64,000 bases of DNA, taken from NCBI GenBank assembly GCA_964650845.1, contig CAZYXR010000007.1:1-64000 (forward strand), read 5' to 3'. Source of the DNA: UBA7692 sp964650845 (GTDB lineage: Bacteria > Bacteroidota > Bacteroidia > Chitinophagales > LD1). Under the pieces are notes generated by a model. That model was not told the origin of the DNA. It saw nothing but the letters and a program-made list of their open reading frames with translations, and ran no database searches. A program made the translations under genes and the position numbers. Positions 9,271-18,013 of the stretch are shown here, in pieces (position 1 is the first letter of the stretch; every line of letters starts with the position of its first letter).

Positions 9271-10206
9271 ATGAAAAAATTGCTGTTGGTATTCTCGGCA
9301 TTAACTTTATTGATAGTAGTAAGTTTTGCTGCAATCTGGTTTCGCCCATCGGCCATACTTCCAAAAGAAGAAGTAAAAAAAGCCATTCGCTTACCCGAAT
9401 CAAAATTTGTTGAATGGCGTGGAGGCGAAGTTCATTATATTGATGAAGGGCAAGGGGTTCCCTTTGTAATGATTCATGGCTTTAGTGGCTCTCATCGCAA
9501 CTTTAGCAAAATTGCAGAAATGCTAAAAACCGATTTTAGAGTAATACGCGTGGATTTGCCGGGTTTTGGGTTAAGCGATTTGCCACATCTAAATGAAGGC
9601 GAATCGGCAATAGACATGTATCGCGATTATACCAACTTCATAGTAAATGAATTGCAATTGGATTCATTTTATTTAATGGGCAACTCTATGGGAGGAATGG
9701 TATCGTGGATTGCAACACACGACCATCCAGAAAAAGTAAAGAAACTTATTCTATGTGCCAGCGCGGGTTACGATTTAGAAAAAGTTGCAAGCAATGCCGT
9801 AGGCATTGTAAAAAACCCACTTACTGCAAAGCTACTGAGCAGAGGAATACCAGAATTTGTAAGTAAGCGCACAGCCCTAAAATGCTGGTACGATGATACT
9901 ATGGTAAAAAGCGAATCTGTACACCAAACAAATATGATATGGAACAGAGAAGGAAACATTGCAGCAATACTTGCATTAGGCACATCTACCGATTTTCCTG
10001 ATACAGCATGGATAAAGGATGTAAAATGCCCAACGCTAATTGTATGGGGCAAACAAGATGCCATAGTGCCATTTGAACATGCAGCAAGATTCCATCGTGA
10101 TATAAAAAGCAGCAAGTTGGTTGAGTTTGACAAATGCGGACATCTGCCAATGCTTGAAAAGGCCGAAGAATTGAAAGAAAACATTCTACACTTCGTAAAC
10201 AGCTAA
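9271..10206 (+). CDS. Alpha/beta hydrolase, membrane-anchored or exported
   Basis: A 311-residue alpha/beta-hydrolase. It has an N-terminal hydrophobic anchor or signal (LLLVFSALTLLIVVSFAAIWF), oxyanion segment MIHGFSGSH near residue 70, nucleophile elbow GNSMGG with Ser139, acid in VWGKQDAIVP, and the catalytic His in CGHLPMLEK. It resembles lipase/esterase or C-C hydrolases of the MhpC group; the substrate cannot be assigned. ATG 9271 is chosen because the hydrophobic N-terminus follows at once; the open frame extends further upstream (9196) without a plausible N-terminus. Confidence 0.88.
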   Translation: MKKLLLVFSALTLLIVVSFAAIWFRPSAILPKEEVKKAIRLPESKFVEWRGGEVHYIDEGQGVPFVMIHGFSGSHRNFSKIAEMLKTDFRVIRVDLPGFGLSDLPHLNEGESAIDMYRDYTNFIVNELQLDSFYLMGNSMGGMVSWIATHDHPEKVKKLILCASAGYDLEKVASNAVGIVKNPLTAKLLSRGIPEFVSKRTALKCWYDDTMVKSESVHQTNMIWNREGNIAAILALGTSTDFPDTAWIKDVKCPTLIVWGKQDAIVPFEHAARFHRDIKSSKLVEFDKCGHLPMLEKAEELKENILHFVNS

Positions 10207-10316
10207 AGCTGTGAAATTGGACTGAAATGTTACAGAGTTTGTGTGCAAAACATCTGGAATTAAAATAGGAAATTCAAACTGGCTACCATTATCAAAAAAG
10301 GAATAATTTGACGTAT

Positions 10317-10355
10317 CTCGAAAGTCGATTTATGTAAAATTCATCTACTTTCGAG
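10317..10355. repeat. Inverted repeat next to the rpsD terminator
   Basis: Nine-base perfect arms CTCGAAAGT (10317-10325) and ACTTTCGAG (10347-10355) with a 21-nt spacer. It lies directly beside the rpsD terminator and about 110 bp after the hydrolase gene. It could be a weak terminator or an operator; its role is unknown. Confidence 0.45.
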
Positions 10356-10362
10356 CATAAAA

Positions 10363-10386
10363 AAAGCCGCTTTTGCAAGCGGCTTT
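10363..10386 (-). terminator. Terminator of the rpsC-rpsD ribosomal operon
   Basis: A perfect 8-bp stem AGCCGCTT/AAGCGGCT with loop TTGC. Read on the minus strand it is followed by a run of seven T. It lies about 20 bp past the rpsD stop. Confidence 0.9.
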
Positions 10387-10405
10387 GATATAATGTGCTA
10401 CATGA

Positions 10406-11011
10406 TTATTTAGAGTACAACTCTACAATCAATTGTTCATTGATGTTTTCTGGAATTTGATCGCGCTCAGGAAAATCAAGGAAAGTACCTTCAACTGATG
10501 ATTCATCTAATACCAACCAGTTGAATTTTTTTGAACGTCCAGTTAAAGCATGTTGAACAACATCTAAGTTTTTACTTTTCTCGCGCAAGGCAACTTTATC
10601 GCCAGGGCGCAAAGTGTAAGAAGGTATATTTACAACATCGCCATTTACAGTAACGTGTTTATGCGACACCAATTGGCGCGCTTGCATACGTGTTACAGCA
10701 AATCCTAAACGGTAAACTGTGTTATCCAAGCGACCTTCTAACATTTTCAAAAGGTTTTCACCTTTTACACCTTTTTTACGAGAAGCTTTCTCGAACAAAT
10801 TGCGGAACTGACGCTCCAACAAACCGTAGGTGTATTTTGCTTTTTGCTTTTCAGCCAATTGAACAGCATACTCACTTTTTTGCTTACGCTTTTTTGAAAG
10901 CCCGTGCTGCCCTGGAGGGTAGCTACGCTTGTCAAAATTTTTGTCTTCGCCAAAAATAGCATCACCAAATTTGCGTGCAATCTTTGTTTTTGGTCCTGTA
11001 TAACGAGCCAT
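10406..11011 (-). CDS. rpsD: 30S ribosomal protein S4
   Basis: 201 residues, normal S4 length. MARYTGPKTKIARKFGD is the typical Bacteroidota N-terminus. The S4 RNA-binding domain is visible at about residues 90-150 (LDNTVYRLGFAVTRMQARQLVSHKHVTVNG). S4 is a primary 16S rRNA binder and assembly starter, and in many bacteria it also represses its own operon. It is the last gene of this cluster, 21 bp after rplX, followed by a strong terminator. The usual partners rpsM, rpsK, rpoA and rplQ are not next to it. Confidence 0.97.
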   Translation of the reverse strand: MARYTGPKTKIARKFGDAIFGEDKNFDKRSYPPGQHGLSKKRKQKSEYAVQLAEKQKAKYTYGLLERQFRNLFEKASRKKGVKGENLLKMLEGRLDNTVYRLGFAVTRMQARQLVSHKHVTVNGDVVNIPSYTLRPGDKVALREKSKNLDVVQHALTGRSKKFNWLVLDESSVEGTFLDFPERDQIPENINEQLIVELYSK

Positions 11012-11032
11012 TGCTTATATCTTTTCTTTTGT

Positions 11033-11344
11033 TTAGTCTAATGTTTTATCAGTTTTTTTGCTGAAGCGAACAGTTTTACCTTTCTCTTCTCTGCGGCCTA
11101 CTCTGGTAGGTTTTCCATCGCTCAACAATGCCACATTAGAAATGTGAACAGAGCCTTCGCTCTTTACAATACCTCCATTTGGATGCTGTGCACTTGGTTT
11201 GCTGTGCTTGGTTTGAAGGTTTATGCCTTCAATAAAAATACGGTTTTTTGCTTTGTCAATCTCGGTAATGCGACCTTGCTTGCCTTTATCATCACCAGTG
11301 ATAACCTGAACCGTGTCTCCCTTTTTTACATGTAATTTAGCCAT
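11033..11344 (-). CDS. rplX: 50S ribosomal protein L24
   Basis: A 103-residue protein with the N-terminal KOW motif (KKGDTVQVITGDDKGKQGRI) and the GGI-x-x-x-EGSVHISNV segment of L24. It is an early assembly protein of the large subunit. It sits after rplN as in the standard order, but the next gene is rpsD where rplE would be expected. Confidence 0.96.
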   Translation of the reverse strand: MAKLHVKKGDTVQVITGDDKGKQGRITEIDKAKNRIFIEGINLQTKHSKPSAQHPNGGIVKSEGSVHISNVALLSDGKPTRVGRREEKGKTVRFSKKTDKTLD

Positions 11345-11371
11345 GACTTTCTCTTTTAATTCTGTTGAGGT

Positions 11372-11740
11372 TTATAGTACTTCAGGAGCCAATGAAATAA
11401 TTTTCATGAACTGTTTATCACGCAATTCGCGAGCCACTGGTCCAAAAATACGTGTTCCGCGTGGTTCGTCTTGGTTGTTCAACAACACAACCGCATTGTC
11501 GTCAAAACGAATATATGAACCATCTTTTCTGCGAATGTGTTTGCTGCTGCGTACTACAACTGCTTTGCTCTTTGAGCCTTTTTTTACACCACCGGTAGGC
11601 AATGCTTTTTTAACAGTAACAACAACCTTATCTCCAATGCTGGCGTAACGTCTTTTAGAACCGCCAAGAACACGGATTACAAGCACTTCTTTTGCTCCAC
11701 TGTTGTCGGCAACTTGTGCCCTACTTTCCTGCTGTAACAT
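11372..11740 (-). CDS. rplN: 50S ribosomal protein L14
   Basis: 122 residues, the usual L14 length: MLQQESRAQVADNSGAKEVLVIRVLGG at the start and GTRIFGPVARELRDK in the second half are diagnostic. It binds 23S rRNA at the subunit interface. Standard position between rpsQ and rplX. Confidence 0.97.
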   Translation of the reverse strand: MLQQESRAQVADNSGAKEVLVIRVLGGSKRRYASIGDKVVVTVKKALPTGGVKKGSKSKAVVVRSSKHIRRKDGSYIRFDDNAVVLLNNQDEPRGTRIFGPVARELRDKQFMKIISLAPEVL

Positions 11741-11779
11741 TTCGTATTAATTTATTATTTCTTACCTCTTATTCGAAAA

Positions 11780-12034
11780 TTATTTAGCACGCTCAACCAC
11801 TTCAACCAATCTCCAGCGTTTAGTTTTGCTTAATGGACGGGTTTCCATAATGCGCACAGTATCGCCCGATTTAGCATCATTTTTTTCATCATGGGCTTTG
11901 AACTTCTTAGTTTGCTTGATGAACTTTCCATAAATAGGATGCTTTACTTTACGCTCAATAGCAACAGTAATGGTTTTGTCCATTTTGTCGCTGGTAACAA
12001 GTCCTACACGTTCTTTTCTGAGATTGCGTTCCAT
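11780..12034 (-). CDS. rpsQ: 30S ribosomal protein S17
   Basis: An 84-residue S17: MERNLRKERVGLVTSDKMDKT at the N-terminus and the family signature GDTVRIMETRPLSKTKRWRL. It binds the 5' domain of 16S rRNA. It starts 2 bp after the end of rpmC, which suggests translational coupling. Confidence 0.97.
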   Translation of the reverse strand: MERNLRKERVGLVTSDKMDKTITVAIERKVKHPIYGKFIKQTKKFKAHDEKNDAKSGDTVRIMETRPLSKTKRWRLVEVVERAK

Positions 12035-12036
12035 GA

Positions 12037-12279
12037 TTATGCCTTCGCTGTTTTACGTTTATTTAATTCTGTAAGCAATCTTGCCACATTTCTACGTTTA
12101 GCGCGAATAGAAGCAGGATTGTCTAAAGTTGTAATTGCATGTGTAAACTCAAGACGTTGCAATGCAGCTTTATCTTCAGTTACTTTTACCGCCAAATCTT
12201 CAGTAACTAATTGCTGAACATCTTTTTGGCTTAATTTTTTATTAGTTCCCATTGTATTAAACTTAGGCTCGTTAGTCAA
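12037..12279 (-). CDS. rpmC: 50S ribosomal protein L29
   Basis: An 80-residue L29 with the characteristic LEFTHAITTLDNPASIRAKRR segment (the family RxxxAR...T signature region). It lies near the peptide exit tunnel. It begins immediately after the rplP stop. The N-terminus MTNEPKFNTMGTNKKLSQKD also contains an internal ATG at codon 10, which could be the real start. Confidence 0.93.
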   Translation of the reverse strand: MTNEPKFNTMGTNKKLSQKDVQQLVTEDLAVKVTEDKAALQRLEFTHAITTLDNPASIRAKRRNVARLLTELNKRKTAKA

Positions 12280-12717
12280 TTATTTTGCAGCAGCAGTCAT
12301 TTCAACTGCATCGTGTGCTGTAATGAATTTAGTTAAAACCGGCAATTTTTGTGCTGCCAAACGCATAGCTTCTACAGCCACATCGCGTGGAACTCCATCG
12401 CATTCAAACAAAATTGTTCCAGGTTTTACGATAGCGCACCATCCTTCTGGATTACCTTTACCTTTACCCATCCTAACTTCGGCTGGTTTACGAGTAATAA
12501 CTTTATCAGGAAAAATACGAATCCAAACTTTTCCTTCACGCTTCATAAACCTTGTAACAGCAATACGAGCTGCTTCCAATTGGCGATTTGTGATTTTGCA
12601 AGAATCCATACTTTTTAAAGCGTAGGTTCCAAATGCAATTGAAAAACCGCGCGATGCAACACCTTTATTGCGTCCCTTCTGGGTTTTGCGGAATTTCGTC
12701 CTTTTAGGTAATAACAT
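12280..12717 (-). CDS. rplP: 50S ribosomal protein L16
   Basis: 145 residues. MLLPKRTKFRKTQKGRNKG, the RIFPDKVITRKPAEVRMGKGKG signature and GWCAIVKPGTILFE identify L16, a late-assembling 50S protein near the A site. Standard position after rpsC. Confidence 0.97.
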   Translation of the reverse strand: MLLPKRTKFRKTQKGRNKGVASRGFSIAFGTYALKSMDSCKITNRQLEAARIAVTRFMKREGKVWIRIFPDKVITRKPAEVRMGKGKGNPEGWCAIVKPGTILFECDGVPRDVAVEAMRLAAQKLPVLTKFITAHDAVEMTAAAK

Positions 12718-12745
12718 GACTATCGAATTATTCTTTTTCTAAAAT

Positions 12746-13516
12746 TTATTTTCTATCGCGGTTTTCGCGTGTGCGATTTCCACCTCCAGCACCACCTCTG
12801 CGCGGTTGTCTGCGTTCTTGCCCACCACCTTCGCTGTTGTTGCTACCGGTGTTTACGTTGTTTGCAGCAGCAGCTAACGACAAATCTCTTTTGCCATAAA
12901 CTTCGCCACGGCAAATCCATACTTTAATTCCTAATTTACCATAAACGGTTAAAGCTTCAGAAAGAACGTAATCAATATCCGCTCTCCAAGTATGCAAAGG
13001 CACACGTCCTTGTTTGTACTCTTCGCTACGGGCAATCTCTGCACCACCAATACGACCGCTTACACGCACTTTTATACCTTCGGCACCCATGCGCATAGCA
13101 GAAGCAATTGCCAACTTAACGGCTCTTCTGTAATTGATACGCGCTTCTAATTGCTTTGCGATTGTTTCGCCTACAATAGCAGCATCAGTTTCTGGTCTGC
13201 GAATTTCAGAGATATTAATTTGAACATCTCTTCCGGTCAATTTTTTAATTTCTTCTTTAATTCTATCAACTTCATTACCTCCACGACCGATGATGATACC
13301 CGGACGAGAAGTGTGAACGGTAATAGTTACGCGATTCAATGTGCGCTCAATAGTTACTTTAGAAACTCCGCCTTTGTTGATACGCGCTCTTAGGTATGCT
13401 CTAATTTTTTCGTCTTCAATAAGTTTTAAAGACGCATCTTTTCCTGCATACCAATTGCTGTCCCATCCGCGAACAATTCCTAACCGATTGGCTACAGGAC
13501 TGGTTTTGTGACCCAT
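12746..13516 (-). CDS. rpsC: 30S ribosomal protein S3
   Basis: A 256-residue S3 with N-domain MGHKTSPVANRLGIVRGWDS, a KH domain (VTVHTSRPGIIIGRGG...), the C-domain GRIGGAEIARSEEYKQGRVPLHT, and a Gly/Arg/Asn-rich tail (about 220-256) of the kind seen in Bacteroidota S3. It is the first gene of the cluster: a consensus promoter lies 42 bp upstream, and rplV, its normal upstream partner, is absent. The next gene upstream is an unrelated LolA-like gene. Confidence 0.97.
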   Translation of the reverse strand: MGHKTSPVANRLGIVRGWDSNWYAGKDASLKLIEDEKIRAYLRARINKGGVSKVTIERTLNRVTITVHTSRPGIIIGRGGNEVDRIKEEIKKLTGRDVQINISEIRRPETDAAIVGETIAKQLEARINYRRAVKLAIASAMRMGAEGIKVRVSGRIGGAEIARSEEYKQGRVPLHTWRADIDYVLSEALTVYGKLGIKVWICRGEVYGKRDLSLAAAANNVNTGSNNSEGGGQERRQPRRGGAGGGNRTRENRDRK

Positions 13517-13557
13517 ACTGTGTTGTTTTTTTCCTCTGTTTTATTTAAAAAGGGCTG

Positions 13558-13588
13558 CAAAGATAGTATTTGGATGAAGTAAAGCAAA
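13558..13588 (-). promoter_or_regulatory. Bacteroidota-type promoter for rpsC operon
   Basis: On the minus strand TTTG (complement of 13585-13588), 19 bp, then TATCTTTG (complement of 13558-13565). This is an exact match to the -33 TTTG / -7 TAnnTTTG consensus of the Bacteroidota housekeeping sigma factor. Predicted start of transcription is near 13550, giving a 5' UTR of about 35 nt before rpsC. Confidence 0.82.
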
Positions 13589-13622
13589 TGTTAGCGTGAA
13601 AATTTTCCAATAACATCAAAAC

Positions 13623-14312
13623 TTACCTTAAATCTTCCACATGCACCCCCGGAAATTTCTTCGAATCGAAAGTAAAAAAATCGGTAATTACCTCTTGGTT
13701 TATTTTTTCCTTTAATATTTGGTAAACATATCGGGCACCGTTCTTTGAATACACTTTTGCTTCGAGCAAGTTAAAAGTTACAGCATCAAAACCAGCATCT
13801 ATTTTAAAATAAGATACTTTCTTATTTATAGGACTAAGCTCAACTACGGCAACTTTTTTTCCAGCAAAAGTTTTGCGTTCGCGCATTTGGTGAGAGTAGC
13901 CATCGCGATAAAATGAAAATATCTTTGAAGGTGAAAATACTTCATCCGTTTCTTCAAATAGCGAAATTTGAACTTCTTTATCGGCAGGTGAATAGGTCCA
14001 AAGATTTTTGCCATCACAAAAAATTTCCTGCCCTTTCATACTGATTCGGAATTTCTCGCCTGCAAGAGTTATGGTTCCTTTAATAGTATCGGTCAGTTTT
14101 GCTTCGTTATCGGTGGGTTTTACTTTGGGCTGAATTGCAAGCAATTGAAAATCGGCTTTAATGTTTTTATACGCTCCATACTTTGCTGCCACATTTTTCA
14201 ACAGCAATTCCGATTCATCGTCATTGTACGACTTTGGTTTTTCTTGAGCACACAAAACATTGGCTACAAAACTGCAGCATATAAATAGAAAGGCAATTTT
14301 TGTTCGGTTCAT
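13623..14312 (-). CDS. LolA-like outer membrane lipoprotein carrier
   Basis: A 229-residue periplasmic protein with a signal peptide (FLFICCSFVANVLCAQ). The fold of the LolA family is visible as IKADFQLLAIQP, GTITLAGEKFRISM, FCDGKNLWTYSPADKEVQIS and SPSKIFSFYRDGY. LolA proteins carry lipoproteins across the periplasm to the outer membrane. ATG 14312 is chosen over 14354 because the signal peptide follows directly. It is monocistronic and divergent from tyrS. Confidence 0.85.
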   Translation of the reverse strand: MNRTKIAFLFICCSFVANVLCAQEKPKSYNDDESELLLKNVAAKYGAYKNIKADFQLLAIQPKVKPTDNEAKLTDTIKGTITLAGEKFRISMKGQEIFCDGKNLWTYSPADKEVQISLFEETDEVFSPSKIFSFYRDGYSHQMRERKTFAGKKVAVVELSPINKKVSYFKIDAGFDAVTFNLLEAKVYSKNGARYVYQILKEKINQEVITDFFTFDSKKFPGVHVEDLR

Positions 14313-14471
14313 AATTTTTCGGCAGACAAATAAAACATCAATTGGCTTAATCATAAGTTAAGTTATGTGATACATCCATCAATCTACCCATCATTAAATG
14401 GTACAGCTATAAAGAAAGCATGATTGTAATTCGCTGTCGTTAAAATCACAAATCCTTTCATCTTTGCGGCT

Positions 14472-15743
14472 ATGGAAAATTTTATTGAGGAACTGAAGTG
14501 GCGTGGTTTGTTGCAAGATATGGTACCCGGCACAGAAGAACTATTGAATAAAGAAAAGGTAAAAGGCTACATCGGCTTTGACCCAACTGCCGATTCGCTG
14601 GGTGTGGGCAACATGGTGCAAATAATGACTTTGATGCGTTTTCAACTTTGCGGACATCAACCAATTGCATTGGTAGGTGGCGCAACAGGTATGGTGGGCG
14701 ACCCGAGCGGCAAAAGCGATGAGCGCAATTTTTTATCGGAAGAAGTACTGCGACACAATCTTGATTGCCAAAAAAAACAACTTGAGAAATTCTTGAATTT
14801 TAGCGGTAGCAATCCGGCCGTTATTGTAAATAACTATGATTGGTTCAAAGACTTCACCTTTCTTGATTTCATCCGCGATGTAGGAAAATTTATAACCGTA
14901 AACTATATGATGTCGAAAGATAGTGTGCAAAACCGACTCGAAAACGGAATGAGCTTCACTGAATTTTCATATCAACTGGTGCAGGGTTACGACTTTTACC
15001 ATTTATGGAAAAATCACGGTGTGAAATTGCAAATGGGTGGTAGCGACCAATGGGGAAACATTGTTACCGGAACAGAACTGATTCGTAAAAAAGCGGGTGG
15101 CGAAGCATTTGCACTTACCACCCAACTGCTAAAAAAAGCCGATGGAACAAAATTTGGCAAAAGTGCTTCGGGAAATGTTTGGTTAGACCCTAAAAAAACA
15201 TCGCCTTACAAGTTTTACCAATTCCTATTGAATGTTGCAGATGCCGATGCTCCAGCAATCATCCGCATTTTTTCGTTAAAAAACAGAGCCGAAATTGAAG
15301 CATTGGAAGCGCAACATGCAGCCGAGCCGCATCTGCGAATTTTGCAACGCGCCATAGCAGACGAAGTAACCGAGCGCGTGCACAGCGCAGCAGATTTAGA
15401 GCGCGCAAAAGAGGCTTCGGAAATTTTATTTGGCAAAAGCACCTCCGAGGCACTAAAGAATCTAAGCGAATCGGAAATTTTAGATGTATTTGAAGGCGTT
15501 CCTTCGTTTACCGTTTCAAAGAATGATGTAAACGAAAATGATATGGTAACATTGCTTGGCGAAACGACCAAAGTATTTTCATCAAAGGGCGAAGCGCGCA
15601 GAAGCCTACAAGAAAATGCAGTATCAATAAACAAAGAAAAAGTAACATTAGACACAAAGCTCGCGACAGAAAATTTGCTGAACGGAAAATACCTTGTGGT
15701 TCAAAAAGGCAAAAAAAATTACTACTTGATAATTGCCGAGTAA
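14472..15743 (+). CDS. tyrS: Tyrosyl-tRNA synthetase
   Basis: 423 residues, full length. Class I synthetase: Tyr-binding GFDPTADSL, LVGGATGMVGDPSGKS, QGYDFYHLW and GGSDQWGN, the KMSKS-type loop KFGKS (227-231), and a C-terminal S4-like RNA-binding domain (GEARRSLQENAVSINKEKV). Oddity: the HIGH-type motif reads G-V-G-N at 44-47, so the first His (equivalent to His45 of the Bacillus enzyme) is Gly. Everything else looks functional. Confidence 0.95.
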   Translation: MENFIEELKWRGLLQDMVPGTEELLNKEKVKGYIGFDPTADSLGVGNMVQIMTLMRFQLCGHQPIALVGGATGMVGDPSGKSDERNFLSEEVLRHNLDCQKKQLEKFLNFSGSNPAVIVNNYDWFKDFTFLDFIRDVGKFITVNYMMSKDSVQNRLENGMSFTEFSYQLVQGYDFYHLWKNHGVKLQMGGSDQWGNIVTGTELIRKKAGGEAFALTTQLLKKADGTKFGKSASGNVWLDPKKTSPYKFYQFLLNVADADAPAIIRIFSLKNRAEIEALEAQHAAEPHLRILQRAIADEVTERVHSAADLERAKEASEILFGKSTSEALKNLSESEILDVFEGVPSFTVSKNDVNENDMVTLLGETTKVFSSKGEARRSLQENAVSINKEKVTLDTKLATENLLNGKYLVVQKGKKNYYLIIAE

Positions 15744-15847
15744 TGCCAAGATGATGCTTAACAATGTTATCTTCCATTTCTAAACAAACGGTGGCGAAAA
15801 GTATTTTATAGCTGTTACTTTCGCACAGTCAAAAAAAGTATATCAAA

Positions 15848-16822
15848 ATGATAAAGAACAATTGGACAATAGGAGAAGTAAGTGAAATTTATCACAGCCC
15901 GGTAATGGAGTTAATGTTTCGTGCAGCAACCATACACCATCAATATCAAGCTACTGGCGAGGTGCAAGTTTGCACATTGCTTTCGGTAAAAACCGGAGGC
16001 TGCTCAGAGGACTGCGCATATTGCCCACAAGCATCGCGATACGACACCGGTATAAATGCACACAAGTTGATGCAATACGAAGACGTAGTTGAAAAAGCAT
16101 TAACAGCAAAAGTAAACGGCAGTACGCGCTTTTGCATGGGTGCTGCATGGCGCAATGTAAAAGACAATTCGGATTTTGACAAAGTGATTGACATGGTAAA
16201 AGGGGTGAATGCACTTGGCTTAGAAGTTTGCTGCACACTTGGAATGTTGAACGAACAGCAAGCCCAGCGTTTAAAAGAAGCAGGTTTGTATGCCTACAAT
16301 CACAACTTAGACACCGGAGAAGCACACTACGATAAAGTAATTACAACACGTACTTACAAAGACCGCCTGCAAACATTAGATAACGTAGAAAAAGCAGGTA
16401 TCAGCGTTTGTTGTGGTGGAATAATTGGCTTGGGCGAAGCAGACGAAGACAGAGTAAAACTGCTACACACACTTGCTACCCGCGAAAAACATCCGGAAAG
16501 TGTACCAGTGAACGCATTAGTAGCCGTAGAAGGAACGCCACTGGCAGGCAGCCAAAAAGTAGATATTTGGGAAATGGTGCGCATGATTGCTACTGCAAGA
16601 ATATTAATGCCAAAAGCAATGGTACGGTTGAGTGCCGGAAGAAATGAAATGAATGTAGAACAGCAGGCATTGTGCTTTATGGCCGGTGCAAACTCCATCT
16701 TTGCGGGCGAAAAACTTTTAACAACACCCAATCCAGAGTTTAATGCCGACAAAGCAATGTTTGAAAAATTGGGTTTGAAACCAAGAGCATCATTTAAAGT
16801 AGAGCACGAAGAACTTGTGTAA
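15848..16822 (+). CDS. bioB: Biotin synthase
   Basis: A 324-residue radical SAM enzyme that inserts sulfur into dethiobiotin, the last step of biotin synthesis. The CxxxCxxC cluster ligands are Cys52, Cys56 and Cys59 (CSEDCAYCPQ). Other family motifs are FCMGAAWR, YNHNLDT, CCGGIIGLGE and the C-terminal MAGANSIFAGEKLLTT. Length is normal. bioF follows after 16 bp, so the two form a partial biotin operon; bioA, bioC and bioD are not in the window. Confidence 0.97.
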   Translation: MIKNNWTIGEVSEIYHSPVMELMFRAATIHHQYQATGEVQVCTLLSVKTGGCSEDCAYCPQASRYDTGINAHKLMQYEDVVEKALTAKVNGSTRFCMGAAWRNVKDNSDFDKVIDMVKGVNALGLEVCCTLGMLNEQQAQRLKEAGLYAYNHNLDTGEAHYDKVITTRTYKDRLQTLDNVEKAGISVCCGGIIGLGEADEDRVKLLHTLATREKHPESVPVNALVAVEGTPLAGSQKVDIWEMVRMIATARILMPKAMVRLSAGRNEMNVEQQALCFMAGANSIFAGEKLLTTPNPEFNADKAMFEKLGLKPRASFKVEHEELV

Positions 16823-16838
16823 GAAAATTCTTCTGCCA

Positions 16839-17975
16839 ATGAGTGCTTCTATATATCAATACATCCTCAACAAAAATAACGAACGCAAACAAGCCGATAA
16901 CTTCCGCACATTGAAGGTGCAAAGTGGTTTGATAGATTTTTTTTCAAACGACTACTTGGGTTTTGCAAGAAACACTGACCTATTTGAAAAAACAGCATTA
17001 GAAATTGCGCGATATAAATCGCAGTTAAAAAATGGCTCTACCGGTTCGCGATTGCTATCGGGTAACAATGAATATTTTCAAGCGTTGGAAAGCCAGCTTG
17101 CAGCATTCCACAATGCCGATTGTGCTTTACTGTTCAACTCGGGTTATGACGCAAACTTAGGTGTTTTATCATCTATACCTTACAAAGGCGCAACCATATT
17201 TTATGACGAATTGGTACACGCAAGTATGCACGATGGAATGCGGCTAAGCAAAGCCAACAAAGAGCCTTTCAAACATAACGATGTAAATGATTTAGAACAG
17301 AAACTAAAGCAATCAATTGGTTTGAAATTTATTGCCATTGAAGCATTGTACTCGATGGATGGCGATGAAGCACCATTAAACACAATAATGGCACTGGCGC
17401 AAAAATATGATGCGGCAGTTATTATAGATGAAGCGCACAGCAATGGCATAATTGGAAAAAATGGAGAAGGCAAAGCACAATCAGAAAACTCACATCAGCA
17501 TGTATTTATCCGCATACACACTTTTGGCAAAGCACTGGGCGCACACGGTGCCGTTGTGCTTTGCAACAGCGCAACAAAAGAGTTTTTGATAAACTATTGC
17601 CGCCCATTTATTTTCAGCACTGCACTTCCATTTCATTCCTTAGCAGCAATAAAAGTTGCATACGATTATCTACCCAATGCATCAGCAGAACGCAAGCAGT
17701 TGTCTGATAATATTGCACTGTTTAAACAACAGTTTTTAAACCACAACCTATTTGAGTTGATAGAAAGCCATAGCCCAATACAATGCTTGGTAAAACAAGG
17801 CAACGGAGAGATAAAAACAATGGCTAACAAGATTCAAAACATGGGTTTTGATGTGCGAGCAATTTTACCACCAACAGTACCTGCCGGAAAAGAAAGAATC
17901 AGAATTTGCATTCACAGCTTTAACACGCAGGAACAGATTATTGGTTTGGCGCAAACAATAAACAAGCTCAATTAG
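16839..17975 (+). CDS. bioF: 8-amino-7-oxononanoate synthase (BioF-like)
   Basis: A 378-residue PLP-dependent alpha-oxoamine synthase that condenses pimeloyl-ACP/CoA with alanine. Visible: substrate-binding GSTGSRLLSGN, IIDEAHSNGIIG (PLP Asp at about 197), the Schiff-base Lys231 in HTFGKALGAHGAV, and the C-terminal RAILPPTVPAGKERIRIC. ATG 16839 is preferred over a TTG start at 16815 that would overlap bioB. Position after bioB supports BioF rather than the related KBL or SPT enzymes. Confidence 0.92.
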   Translation: MSASIYQYILNKNNERKQADNFRTLKVQSGLIDFFSNDYLGFARNTDLFEKTALEIARYKSQLKNGSTGSRLLSGNNEYFQALESQLAAFHNADCALLFNSGYDANLGVLSSIPYKGATIFYDELVHASMHDGMRLSKANKEPFKHNDVNDLEQKLKQSIGLKFIAIEALYSMDGDEAPLNTIMALAQKYDAAVIIDEAHSNGIIGKNGEGKAQSENSHQHVFIRIHTFGKALGAHGAVVLCNSATKEFLINYCRPFIFSTALPFHSLAAIKVAYDYLPNASAERKQLSDNIALFKQQFLNHNLFELIESHSPIQCLVKQGNGEIKTMANKIQNMGFDVRAILPPTVPAGKERIRICIHSFNTQEQIIGLAQTINKLN

Positions 17976-18013
17976 TAATTATTTCATTCAGATAATTTTA
18001 TTTGCAGCCACTT

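Noticed and set aside
11033..11344. A possible assembly join between rplX and rpsD
   Set aside because: No N run or odd sequence lies at the junction and the 21-bp spacing is natural; kept as an open question in the findings rather than called an error.
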